The notes under the pieces are model-generated. The model made no database searches. It was not told the DNA's origin and saw nothing but the letters and a program-made list of their open reading frames with translations. Source: Camellia lanceoleosa (Eukaryota; Streptophyta; Magnoliopsida; Ericales; Theaceae). Taken from it: a stretch of 64,000 bases of DNA. The number at the start of each line of letters is the position of its first letter. The stretch's first letter is position 1. The stretch spans positions 121,088,979 to 121,152,978 of the forward strand of contig CM045762.1 in NCBI GenBank assembly GCA_025200525.1. Direction: 5' to 3'. Positions 1 through 10,523 of this stretch are shown here, one piece after another. Made by a program: the position numbers and the translations under genes.

Positions 1-1668
1 ACCTAGTTCAAATTTCAATGAAGATGCATCAAATTAATCAGATTAGGGCTTGGATTGAGCGTTTTCACGCACAGTTTCAAGTCAATAAACCAAACTGGAG
101 GGTACTTAAAAATGGAGATTGAATGAGAATAATTACTTGAACGGAGCTAGAGGTGGAGAGAGAGCGGAGGAGTGAGAGAAATTGTAACAAATGGTAGCAT
201 GCTAGCAACGACGGGTCAGCTAGAGAAGAACTCGAACTCGAACTCGTCTCTGTGATTGGGAATTGGAAATATATAAACCCTAGGGGAACCAACGGGTTGC
301 TTACTCGGGGACGGGTCGATGCGTGCCTGCCTTTAAAACGGGCTCGCCCATGGATGGCAACGGCTTAGAGCAACTGAGATCTTGAAATAGAATGAACCTT
401 AAAGCAATAGTTGAAGTACTAAAATATGTTGTATATTTTTTTTGGTGTGGTGTGGGTTCTAAAGAAACAACATCAAAATCAAAATGAATTGGGTAATTTT
501 TCATTTCACAAGAATCAGCAGGCCATAATTCAATAGAAAGGGACCTATCAATAATAATGACATGTATCAACTCAACTATATGAATTTTGGCTTCCATGTC
601 AAGATACAAAATTGACTGCAAAAAGTAAATGCAAGCTTTCCACTTCCCACAGATTTATGGAGCACAAGTCAATGGTGCCATCTAAAAAAACACAAATTAC
701 AATCAAAGCTACAATGGTTACAGATATTACCATATTTATTGTGAAAAGTGAAATAGAAAGTCAACATACTAAAGCCATCCAGTCACTGCTAGAAGCAAAA
801 GCGTCCTCTACAAGCACAGAAATAAGCTAATCTATGGTTGGGATATATATAAATAGTTCAATACAATTCATACAAATCAGAGGACCTAAGGAGAGTAGCC
901 AGGCATGTCAACAAATTCAAACTCTCTCTTTATCCAAAAGTATATCCCAACCACAGGGCATTTCTCTGATATTAGAAGCTTAACCTTAATCTTGCCGATG
1001 AGAGCATGAGAAACCCATTGAACAAATCCGAACAGAGAAATCAAGAAATCATTCGTATATAAGGGCATTAAGAAATCATGAATAATAGTACAAGAAATCT
1101 GCTTCTAAAGAAATGACAGCAAAATCAAAATGAAAGGGGTAACTACATTGTGATTAGTCCTCATAGAACATAACTCTATACTATACACACATATATATTC
1201 TTGATTTCATAAATTAATCCAGTTGAAGGGGGATCATAGGGGGTTTGTAGAGAGGTTTGGGAAGAGGGTTTCACATATAGGAGATGTCGGAAGATAGGGT
1301 TTGGTGGTACAGAGTGAGGGAGTTGCAGAGATGGGGAAGGGAAGGTTCAACATAGGGTTTCGCAAGTAGGTGCATTGAAGAGGGAGTGATGAGTGCGACA
1401 GGGTTTTGCCGACCATGAAGAGGGAGAATAGACAGATTGAGAATGATACATACCTGAATGAGGAAGAGAGCTGCAAAGATATGAAACGATGCAGACTTGT
1501 GGAAACAATGGAGTTGCAGACTTTGTGGGAAACGATTTCGCGGGAAAAGGGTTTCAATACAATTTGTATAGTGGCTCATTGCTCTTCATGTGTAGCCAGC
1601 GGGGAAGATGGATGGTAAATAGCAATAGGGTGCAACTTAGGCCGGAATCAAGTCGAGCAACTCCAATT
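1..1668. other. AT-rich spacer without a supported gene
   Basis: Short open frames occur on both strands (for example 77-292 minus, 612-830 plus, 1406-1671 plus). They are low-complexity or lack any recognisable domain, and none shows a convincing plant exon structure. No repeat boundary was found here. Confidence 0.5.
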
Positions 1669-1853
1669 TAGGTCAAGTTTGGCATAATTTAAATAATACA
1701 AAAAGTTAAAAAATTATTATCTTATTTAAGTCACATCATCTTATTTAAATTACATTACCTTTCTAACACATCACATTAAACCCAAACCCAACCCATATAA
1801 GCCAATAAGTCAAAAAGTGCACTTTTTTAAAACATCCCAAACCAACCCTTAAT
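1669..1853 (-). mobile_element. MITE copy, same family as 6121-6283
   Basis: This segment is the reverse complement of the element at 6121-6283. Shared landmarks are a GTGCACTTTTTGACTTTTT-type block, a GGGTTGGGTTT block and a terminal TTTGG/CCAAA inverted repeat (AAGTTTGGCAT on one side, CCCAAACCAACCCTTA on the other). It has no coding capacity. It is probably a non-autonomous DNA transposon; the superfamily is not settled. Confidence 0.6.
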
Positions 1854-2229
1854 ATGAATTTTTTTAGGATTTGGACAAGGTATTTTTGAATTCAGTATGA
1901 ATTTGGATAAAAATTTAAAAGTTCAAATTAAATATAGTTGGATTTGGGCAAAAACGTTAAATAAACCAAATAACTCGAAATCCAAATTATACATATATAA
2001 ATATATAAAAATATTAAATATACATACAAATTATTAGTCACTACATGATACTAAAGTAATTTAAATTATTAAATCATATTGAATATATATTATTATACAT
2101 ACGAATAACATAAAATCTTTTTTTTATTTTTTATTTCCACTTATAGATTGTAAGGATTATTATAGCGACATCTCTTTTATATTATATAAATTATTTGTTT
2201 TAGTGGTATTAATGATTTTCTATATAAAA

Positions 2230-2445
2230 AAAAGGTAAATAGAGTTAAATTTCAATAATTTAATAATGTAGGTGGAAAAAAAAAACTGAAATTCATTTAT
2301 AATTCGGGCAACTCGGGTAATTCAGGTTTAATTCGGGTCAGGCCTGAGTAAAAAACCTCGGGTTACAATTCGAGCCTGGCGCGGGCCTGGGACTGGGCTT
2401 GGACAACTTTTCAACTCGACCGAACCCACCCGAATTACACCCCTA
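2230..2445. mobile_element. Right end of a hAT-like non-autonomous element
   Basis: The stretch ends in CCCGAATTACACCCCTA, the typical inward-to-outward end of plant hAT elements (TAGGGGTG at the other end). It is preceded by repeated CGGGT/ACCCG words, as in many hAT MITEs. The matching left end was not found upstream, so the copy is probably truncated or decayed. Confidence 0.4.
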
Positions 2446-2467
2446 AACAGCCAGCTTTTTAACCAAA

Positions 2468-2472
2468 CAGTT
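2468..2472. repeat. Probable target-site duplication CAGTT, left copy
   Basis: CAGTT before the LTR matches CAGTT at 5144-5148. The match extends to six bases (ACAGTT). The right copy overlaps the LTR end by CA, so the duplication is probable and not certain. Confidence 0.5.
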
Positions 2473-5145
2473 TGTAATAACCCACATTTATGTCTTAGTC
2501 ATGTTCATGTGCATTTGCATAATTTTGTCTTGTTAAGCTTGCATTTGTAGACTTTGACTTGTTTTGCCTAAGTAAAGGTCCATGTCTTGTTTTGTACTTA
2601 TGTGATTTGCCAAAGTGTTGTATGCATGCTTTGTTCCTTCCTTGCTGTCTCAAGACTTGGTCATGTTAAGTCTAGGTCTTGTTAAGTCTAGGTCATGTTA
2701 AGCCTAGGTCATGTTAAGCCTAGGTCACACTTTTGAGCCTTTTACACCTAGGCCGTTGAGCGCCAACACCTAGGACCATCTTGGAACCACTTTGGTTGAC
2801 CTCCACCTTCACCCTGGCATATTGGCCGAGATGTCATTATCTAGGCCGAGGCGTGCATCATCTAGGACGAGATGTTATCATCTAGGCGTCCTAGATCTTT
2901 AATCCTTGCACCTAGTGATCTTGTTCCTAAACTGGTATGACCTAGACCGAGGTGTGGCACAGTTAGGTCAAGTGTTATCCTTCCTAGCCGAGATCATTGA
3001 GACCTTTTGCCCAAAGCCTTGTCCTAATCCGAGATCATTACCTGCTGGAGTGCCCATGTCACCTTACTTGTTATATATACTTTGTCATATTCTTATCTTA
3101 TCATTCTGTCACCTTTTTGAGGAGAGCCAACCAATCATTGCCACGTGTCCCAGCAGAGGGTTAAGTCAACCGGCAGAGAGAAAAAACATATCATTTGTCA
3201 TATCTTTGTCCTAAGAAGAGAGAGAAGCTCTAGGAAAGAGGAAGAAGTTCTTAGAGGGAGAGAGCTAGATTCCAAGCTTGATCTTCACACCATGAACCGT
3301 TAGATCCGTGTTTTGAGGTTAGATTCTTGATCTACTCTTGTTGTTCTTTATGTTGATCTAATCACATTGCATGATCTACCATGATTCATAAGCAATGCAT
3401 TAATTTAAAGTTTGGTTTTAGAAAGAGAAAATGATATTCATGTGTTCTTAGAGAAAATGATATTCATGTGTTTTTAAAGAAAAGCCTTGTTTTGATCTGA
3501 AAGTTTATACCAAGTTCCATGTTTTTGTGTTTGTTTTCATAAAATCTCCAAGTATGGGTACCAAGGTCTATGTTTTTTAACTCATATCATGAAATCTCAG
3601 ATTTTGAATAAAGAAGTTATGATTTTAACATTCATGTTCTTTATGTTCTTCAAGGGAGGGAACCTAGATTTCTAGACTTCACCTTTCCCTAGGTGTGGTC
3701 ACCGAGACCACTCTTGCCTAGATCTCACACCTAGGCTAAGCATTGTATCTCACTTTCGCCTACCTTGCATGATCACTTGCACCGTTAGCCTATCTTGCAT
3801 GCACACCTAGGCCAACCTTTGCACACCTAGGCTAACCACTGCACACCTAGGCCGACCATGGTACACCCTTACCGATACCTTGTAACACCTCCGCAAGCAG
3901 CTGCACACCGAAGCCTAGGTGACCACACTTCGGCCAAGAGGTGTGGGACCTTGGCCAAGACCTCCCGGGTTCACCCAGCTAGGTCATTTTTGTGTAGATC
4001 ATCTCTGTGCATCCATTCCAAGACTTGGTTGGTACCCAGTATATTTTCCCTAGATGAAAAACAATGATTTAACTCCCAGCACATGTTTTACTTTGTCTTG
4101 ACTTGGTTTTGGAAAGAAATGCCGGGATCATTTTCATTCATGTAAAGCTTGTTTTAAGGATGCATTGCACAACCATCTTTGAGCATTCCTTAATGTCTTC
4201 TTGAAGTGCATTTAGTAGACTTTATTATGTATTTATAGGTTTTGGATCCTTGCCTTAATCACTACACTCGAAGAGCTATGTGAGTGGTATTTTTAATAAA
4301 GTTATGTTATAAAGTTTTGATAAAGCTTTGCTTCGTTTTAAAAAAGTATTTGATCAAGCATGAATGATTGTCCTCTAATTTTTGTACCAAGTATTATGTT
4401 TGTTTTGATGACATTCTTGAAAAGTCCTTAGTGCTGGGGGACTATAATACAACTAGTACCCTTGTTTGAGATATCTCCCTTGCCACCGACGGTCTTGTAC
4501 GGGTGGGTTTGTCTAATCGATTCCGGGTCGATTATTCCCTTGTTTTGTTAGGAATGTCATCCCTTGTATTATATAAATGTTATTAAACATCCCAAGAAGA
4601 TTTGAAAGACTTTGATTGATGAACTTGATTCATCTCATGTTTTGTTACAAGCTATGATATGTATCGTTTTGATAAAGATCTCGAATATCATTCATTCAAA
4701 CCTTTATTAATTATATCATTCACTGAGTATCCAAGCTCACCCTCTCCTTTATATATATGTAGGTGGCAAGCAAGAAGACAGTGACGCCTATGATGTTATG
4801 TGCAAGATGTTTTGATTAATGTTTTGTATCATCTTAAAGATTATGCTTCTTAGTTGTAATTCATGTCTTTATATATTTCGGCTTGAGAACCTTTTTGATC
4901 AAGATGTAACATGTACTTTATTTTATTTATATCCAAGTTGTAAACCATGTTAACATGTATGTCATTTTATTTGATCTATGCATAGCTCTTATGGACAACC
5001 TATATTTAAATTTATTACTTCCGCACATGTAAGCTCCATATGTATATTCTGATTGTATGTGAATCTTTGTAAGTTAGCCTTTGATAATATCGAATTACTG
5101 GCCATCACGACACCATTCTACTAGGAGCGGAATGGGGTCGTGACA
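2473..5145 (+). mobile_element. Solo LTR, Tekay/Del-like Ty3/Gypsy
   Basis: A 2.67-kb block runs from TGTAATAACCC to GGGGTCGTGACA, the kind of ends seen in large chromovirus (Tekay/Del-type) LTRs. A TATA-like TTGTTATATATAC lies near 3068, followed by a GA-rich leader near 3215-3270. A GTAGGTGGCAAGC motif near the right end (about 4761) is also usual for these LTRs. No gag or pol is inside or beside it, so it looks like a solo LTR. The flanks carry CAGTT at 2468-2472 and at 5144-5148. The right copy overlaps the terminal CA, as if one CA of an ACACA run had been lost. Confidence 0.7.
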
Positions 5146-5523
5146 GTTGGAGGTCCAAAATGTATTGTGATTGGCTAAAATACTTAACGGGCCTATTTTA
5201 GCCTACCTTTTGGAATTGGTCTTAGGATATGGGTCGGCCCTTTTATCCCTATCCTGCCCGATTTCTGTTGTTTGCCCTCACTTCCGACTTGACCTCATGG
5301 AATTCTTTCCTATCCATTTAAATTCATAAATATAATCTTCATCCTCGATCTTATTCCAAATGCAACACAATAAAAAATTTAACAATAATATTAAATTTTA
5401 ATAATTGAAATTAAAATATATATATATATATATATATTATATTGTACATATAATAAAATTATATTATATATAACATAACAAAAACTCAATAATATATTCT
5501 ATGTATTATATATATATTAGCAG
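5146..5523. other. AT-rich spacer with a TA microsatellite
   Basis: It contains a (TA)n run near 5416-5440 and no recognisable gene. Confidence 0.6.
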
Positions 5524-5954
5524 TAGGGGTGATCATGGATCGAATTGAATTCGCCATCCGTTCAAAATTAGACAGATTAAAAAAAATCAATTTGCATTTG
5601 TTTATCGGTTTGGCAGATGCAAATTAAGCGAACCGTGTGGATTGGCGAATGGATGCGATCGGTTTAGCAGTTTAGACGTTACAAATTTTGGACATTTTTT
5701 TAATTATAATTCATAATAGGTCATGGCACCACGCATATTTTTTTTTAAGATATTGTTTTTTATTTTCACAAAAATATATATTTTATTGTCGAGTTGATCG
5801 GATTCATACGGATGCAAGACGTTGATCCACCATTTGAACTATATCCATGTATTTTAAAATATTTTATCTGTATCCGTCCACCGAAAAACATGTATCCGCC
5901 CAAAATCAATCGAGTTAGATTGGTTCGATCGGAACGGATCCATGATCACCCGTG
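5524..5954. mobile_element. hAT-like MITE with GGGTGATCATGGATC ends
   Basis: The left end TAGGGGTGATCATGGATCG is matched by the reverse complement of the right end (GGATCCATGATCACCCG), giving about 15 bp of near-perfect inverted repeat. The TAGGGGTG start is typical of hAT elements. The flanking 8-mers ATTAGCAG and ATTATCGA agree at 5 of 8 positions, so the duplication is only suggestive. There is no coding capacity. Confidence 0.6.
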
Positions 5955-5964
5955 ATTATCGAGT

Positions 5965-6080
5965 GACATACGCAATGTACGTGCAATTCAAATTAAGTAA
6001 GAATAAAATAAAATAATAATAAAATTAATATTATAATGTGTACTTAACTTAAGTGGTCTGAATTTTCTTACCTTAAATCC
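5965..6080 (+). repeat. Dispersed repeat, copy 1
   Basis: This segment resembles 24633-24720 in the same orientation. Both run from an ACRCRATGYAYGTGCAAT block through AAATAAGTAAGAATAA to AATTAATATTATARTGTGTA. The two copies lie outside the giant Mutator-like element, one on each side. Confidence 0.55.
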
Positions 6081-6120
6081 ATGAGAAATTTTACTTACAC
6101 ATCAAAAAATTCTCTTTACA

Positions 6121-6283
6121 CTCTGAGGGGTTGTTTGGAATGTTCTAAATAAGTGCACTTTTTGACTTTTTATGAAATATGGGTTGGGTTTGAAGTGATG
6201 TGGTAGAGAGGTGATGTGACTTAAATAGGATAATGACTTTTTGACTTTTTAATTTTTTCAAAAGATGCCAAACTTAGCCTCAA
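6121..6283 (+). mobile_element. MITE, family copy 2
   Basis: Its ends TGAGGGGTTGTTTGGAAT and GCCAAACTTAGCCTCA form an imperfect inverted repeat. The interior carries the GTGCACTTTTTGACTTTTT and GGGTTGGGTTT blocks found in reverse at 1669-1853. Confidence 0.6.
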
Positions 6284-6652
6284 TATAACATCACACATTC
6301 AATTATCTATTTACAATCACCATAATACCTGTCATAACCCTTATCCTTACACTACTAACTTAACAAACCCTAACTCTACCTCATCCCCCAACCACTACCA
6401 CATGCAGCTGCATTCACAGCCACAACCACCATCTCCAACTCCAACATCTAGACCTACCCTACCAGCGACTACCTCCAGCGACCTCTCGCACACTGCCACC
6501 TCCTTCATCTTCTTTTTATCTCAAACCCAGATTTCTATAGTTTTGATCAGATGCGAAACAGTAATTTGAATTTCACCAAAATAATATATCAAAATCTAAG
6601 AAAATAAAATTAATAACAGCACTTGATTGGAGTTTTGTATATATAACAAAAC
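6284..6652. other. Spacer, CCA-rich, no gene seen
   Basis: It holds a pyrimidine- and CCA-rich stretch around 6370-6520 without an open reading frame of note. This is the DNA into which the giant Mutator-like element inserted. Confidence 0.5.
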
Positions 6653-6662
6653 CTGTTATATA
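6653..6662. repeat. Target-site duplication CTGTTATATA, left copy
   Basis: CTGTTATATA here is identical to 23940-23949. Ten identical bases directly outside both inverted repeats is the expected footprint of a Mutator-superfamily insertion (9-11 bp). Confidence 0.9.
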
Positions 6663-6663
6663 G

Positions 6664-6998
6664 AGGTTTTTCCCAAAATGAGCCTTTTTTGCATTGTATT
6701 TCCCAAACTAGGCCAACTTCTGATGGAATTCCAAAACTAAGTTAAAGCGCCATTCCGATTAGCGCTTTTACTGTTAGGAGCGCAAAAGTAGATGAATAGG
6801 AAAATCGCTATTACAAATAGCGATTTTGATTAAGAACTCGCTCTTGCAAATAGCGCTTATAGGGTTAATTTTTTTTCCAGAAGAAAACGCTATTTAGAAC
6901 AGCGCTTTTAACACAAAATTTTTTTCCAAAAAAAATGCTATTGCTAATGGCGCTTTTAACAGAAAATTTTTTGGAAGAAAACACTATTTCTAATAGCG
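6664..6998 (+). repeat. Left terminal inverted repeat of the giant MULE
   Basis: It starts AGGTTTTTCCCAAAATGAGC and is mirrored at the right end by AGGCTTTTCCCAAAATAAGC on the opposite strand. It contains six 17-bp interrupted palindromes (7-bp arm, 3-bp centre, 7-bp arm) close to CGCTATT-NNN-AATAGCG, starting at 6748, 6806, 6839, 6888, 6936 and 6982. A seventh (7017-7033) lies just inside. The spacing is 33-58 bp. Confidence 0.9.
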
Positions 6999-7016
6999 AG
7001 TTCACTTAAATGAAAA

Positions 7017-7033
7017 CGCTTTTTCAATCAGCG
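7017..7033. promoter_or_regulatory. Innermost CGCTTTT-type palindrome module (seventh)
   Basis: CGCTTTTTCAATCAGCG keeps the arm-centre-arm layout of the six modules in the inverted repeat. It lies 14 bp upstream of the TATA-like box. A binding site for the transposase or a host factor is possible; this is inferred from repetition only. Confidence 0.45.
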
Positions 7034-7046
7034 TTTTTAACATCCT

Positions 7047-7053
7047 TATATAC
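7047..7053 (+). promoter_or_regulatory. TATA-like box inside the left end of the MULE
   Basis: TATATAC follows the last palindrome module and is followed by a CT-rich leader beginning near 7060. MULE terminal repeats commonly contain the promoter of the transposase gene, so this is the likely promoter of the 10524 gene. Confidence 0.5.
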
Positions 7054-7059
7054 GATGCC

Positions 7060-7280
7060 CCCCCTCTCATTTGCATACGTTTTTCAGACTTAGGTTTTTC
7101 GGCTCTTGCTCTCTCCATCTCGCTCTCAGCTCACTCTCCATCTCTCAGCCTCTCCATCTCTCACTCTCCTCCATCTCAGACTCACTCGATCTCGCTCTCA
7201 ACTCAGCTCGGTCTCGCTCTCGGTCTCTGCTCTTTGCTCTCTGCTCTCACTCTGTCTGTGCTCTCTCTCTCTCTCCGTGG
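7060..7280 (+). other. CT-rich 5' leader (probable untranslated first exon)
   Basis: A CTCTCCATCTC-type pyrimidine-rich stretch ends at CCGTG|GTATGACA, a plausible splice donor near 7280. The reading frame over it is Ser/Arg/Leu-rich low complexity and not a credible protein. If spliced to the exon at 10524, the leader intron would be about 3.2 kb and would contain the 240-bp array. Confidence 0.4.
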
Positions 7281-7779
7281 TATGACATTAACCCTAATTT
7301 TATGTATTTAGTTTTTGTGTTTGTGAAAATGTGAATGTGTTGTATTTTTCTGTCAATGTTAGGGTTTTACATGTGAATTATTAAATGTGTTAGGGTTTTA
7401 TCATTGTGGTTATGAAATTAGGGTTTGGAATTTTTTGAAATCAGAAATCAGGGTTTGGAAATCAGAAATGCGAATGCTTTTGAATTTGTGGAATTTTTTT
7501 GCTTTTGAATTTTTGGATGTTGCTTGTGAATTGAATATGGTTATGAATGTTTATGCTTTATCAGTGTGGTTGTGGTTATGAAATTAGGGTTCGATATCAG
7601 ATTGTTCACATTATTAGGATTGTTCAAATTAGGATGACATTTTAGGGTTCACATTATTAACGGTTCTAATGCTTTTGAATGTTTATGCTTTTGAATCATA
7701 AATCAGGTTTGGAATTTTTTTAATTTTTTGAATTTTTTAAATAAATCATAAATATGAGAATTGAGAATTGAAATTTAGA

Positions 7780-9230
7780 ATGATGAAATTCGTAAATCAT
7801 AAATTCATATAATTGATAATTGTTAATGTCATATTATGAAATTCGTATAATTGAGAATTGAGAATTGAGAATTGAAATTACGAAATGTTTATATTTTGAA
7901 ATTTGAAATCAGAAATTGGAATTTTGAAATTATGCTTGTGAATCAAAATGTCTATATTTTGAATATTTAATAAACCAACGTACATTTGTTGAATTGGAAA
8001 TTGTTTTTTTTTTTTTTTGCTTGTTAAGAGGAATTAAAAGGAAATTAGGGTATGAAATTAGGGTTTTAAAAGTAATTTTTTTTAATTAGGAATTGCGATA
8101 AAAAAATCCGAAATTCATATAATTGATAATTGTTAATGTCATATTATGAAATTCATGTAATTGAGAATTGTTGATTTGAAATTATGAAATGTCTATATTT
8201 TGAAATTTGAAATCAGAAAATGGAATTTTGAAATGATACTTGTGAGTTTTTTTTTTTTGCTTGTTAAGAGGAATGAAAAAGAAATTAGGGTTTCAAATTA
8301 TGGTTTTAAAATCAATCTTGTTTAATTAAGAATAAAATTAGAAAAAATTGAAATTCATATAATTCATAATTGTTAATGTCATATTACGAAATTCATGTAA
8401 TTAAGAATTGTTGAATTCGAATTATGAAATGTCTATATTTTGAAATTTGAAATCAGAAATTAGAAATTTGAAATGATGCTTGTGAGTTTTTTTTTTTTTT
8501 TTGCTTGTTAAGAGGAATGAAAAGGAAATTAGGGTTTCAAATTATAGTTTTAAAAGTAATCTTGTTTAATTAAGAATAAAATTAGAAAAAATTGAAATTC
8601 ATATAATTCGTAATTGTTAATGTCATATTACGAAATTCATGTAATTGAGAATTGTTGAATTCGAATTATGAAATGTCTATATTTTGAAATTTGAAATCAG
8701 AAAATTGAATTTTGAAATGATGCTTGTGAGTTTTTTTTTTTTTTTTTTGCTTGTTAAGAGGAATGAAAAGGAAATTAGGGTTTCAAATTATGGTTTTAAA
8801 AGTAATCTTGTTTAATTAAGAATAAAATTAGAAAAAATTGAAATTCATATAATTCGTAATTGTTAATGTCATATTACGAAATTCATGTAATTGAGAATTG
8901 TTGAATTCGAATTATGAAATGTCTATATTTTGAAATTTGAAATCAGAAAATGGAATTTTGAAATGATGCTTGTGAGTTTTTTTTTTGCTTGTTAAGAGGA
9001 ATGAAAAGGAAATTAGGGTTTCAAATTATGGTTTTAAAAGTAATCTTGTTTAATTAAGAATAAAATTAGAAAAAATTGAAATTCATATAATTCGTAATTG
9101 TTAATGTCATATTACGAAATTCATGTAATTGAGAATTGTTGAATTCGAATTATGAAATGTCTATATTTTAAAATTTGAAATTAGAAATTGAAAATTTGAA
9201 ATTATGCTTGTGAATGAAAATGTCTATATT
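7780..9230 (+). repeat. 240-bp tandem array inside the MULE
   Basis: The marker GCTTGTTAAGAGG recurs at 8019, 8259, 8503, 8749 and 8987 (periods 240, 244, 246 and 238). Each unit has a poly-T tract of variable length, then AAATTAGGGTTTCAAATTA, then AATTGTTAATGTCATATTA, then GAAATGTCTATATTTTGAAA. Partial units flank the five main ones. The length variation comes mainly from the poly-T. There is no coding potential. Confidence 0.9.
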
Positions 9231-10523
9231 TTTTTAATCAAATTATGATTCAGAAATTGTTAATGTCTAATTTCTACAAAATATAATTATTAAACAAAAA
9301 AATATTTAATTTTGAATGTATTTGATTAAAAAAATATTTAATTTTCTCTCCATGAAAAGATCATGTTCTCTCAAATAAAAAATCATGTTCTCTGAAATAT
9401 TTAATTTTGACTCTATTTTATTCAAAAGAAATATTTTTATTGGTTTCTCAAAATATTTAAATTTGACTCTATTTGATTTAAATAAAAAAATTTTGGTGTA
9501 ATTTCGTTTGGTTTATTTCACTATATTTGGGGTCAGGCACCCAAAATATGATTAAAAAATTTAATGAGCTGAATTTGTAATACATATAATAGCATTGTAG
9601 TACAAATTAAAATTTTCTCAGAAAACTGAAGAAAATTTGGAAAAGTTTTTGAAATGGGTATTGAACGAACTGGCTTATCGCCTTTTCCACTTTGTGATTG
9701 TCCACTACCATTGAAAAGGAAAATGTAAACATTATGTTTTAATAATTTTTATTTATATTTGTATAATTAGAAGTCATTATTAGACTAGTTACAATATATG
9801 CATGAAAAGAGTCTTAAATTATTTTAATTAATAGTCCATAGCAATTTAAGACGCATTTAAGGGGAAAAAAAAAATTGGCACTTTGATGGGTAAGCCTGTG
9901 TTTTGTAATACCAAATAATTGGTACGGATGGCGCGATAGATTCACATGGATAACTATCCAAAATGTACTCCATACATTTAACCACCAACTTCAATTTAAT
10001 TATTTCTAATTTTTGGCCATTATAAATTATGTCTGTAATTATTTTTTTGTTTTTGTATGTGTAAGAAAAAAAAAGAGTAAATAAATTAAATTTTTTTCTT
10101 ACTTTTCAGAACGATCCAAAATGATCCAAAATGAGCTTCTTGTTTTAATTTTATAAGAAAGCCTCTATGAGCTTTACAAAATGGACGAGGGTTACTAGTT
10201 CACATAGGAAATAACTTTGTCATTAAGGTCCGTAATGACAGAAGTTTGAGCAAATCAAATTAACTTATATTTTCCATAAATCTGAACAATTACATCACCA
10301 GGTTGAACAAGTTGAGACACAAATATATAGTTGACAAAATACAAATTGAATTAATGTTTCACCTCTACAGTTCCTTCAACCCTGGAAAATATAAATTGAC
10401 AAAAAATTAGAGGGTTGCTTTTATTTGTGACTTCTGCAAATTTTAATGTTTATTTTACAAGTAGAATTCGATATATGTATATTGTTGATATTTTAATATT
10501 TATTGTTTCATTGAAGCAAGTAT
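9231..10523 (+). other. AT-rich stretch, probable leader intron of the transposase
   Basis: No gene is visible. It ends in TTTCATTGAAG/CAAG just before the ATG at 10524, where a splice acceptor is plausible. Confidence 0.4.

Noticed and set aside
7071..7334. 87-codon Ser/Arg/Leu-rich frame
   Set aside because: Lies in the CT-rich leader after the TATA box; low complexity and followed by a plausible splice donor.
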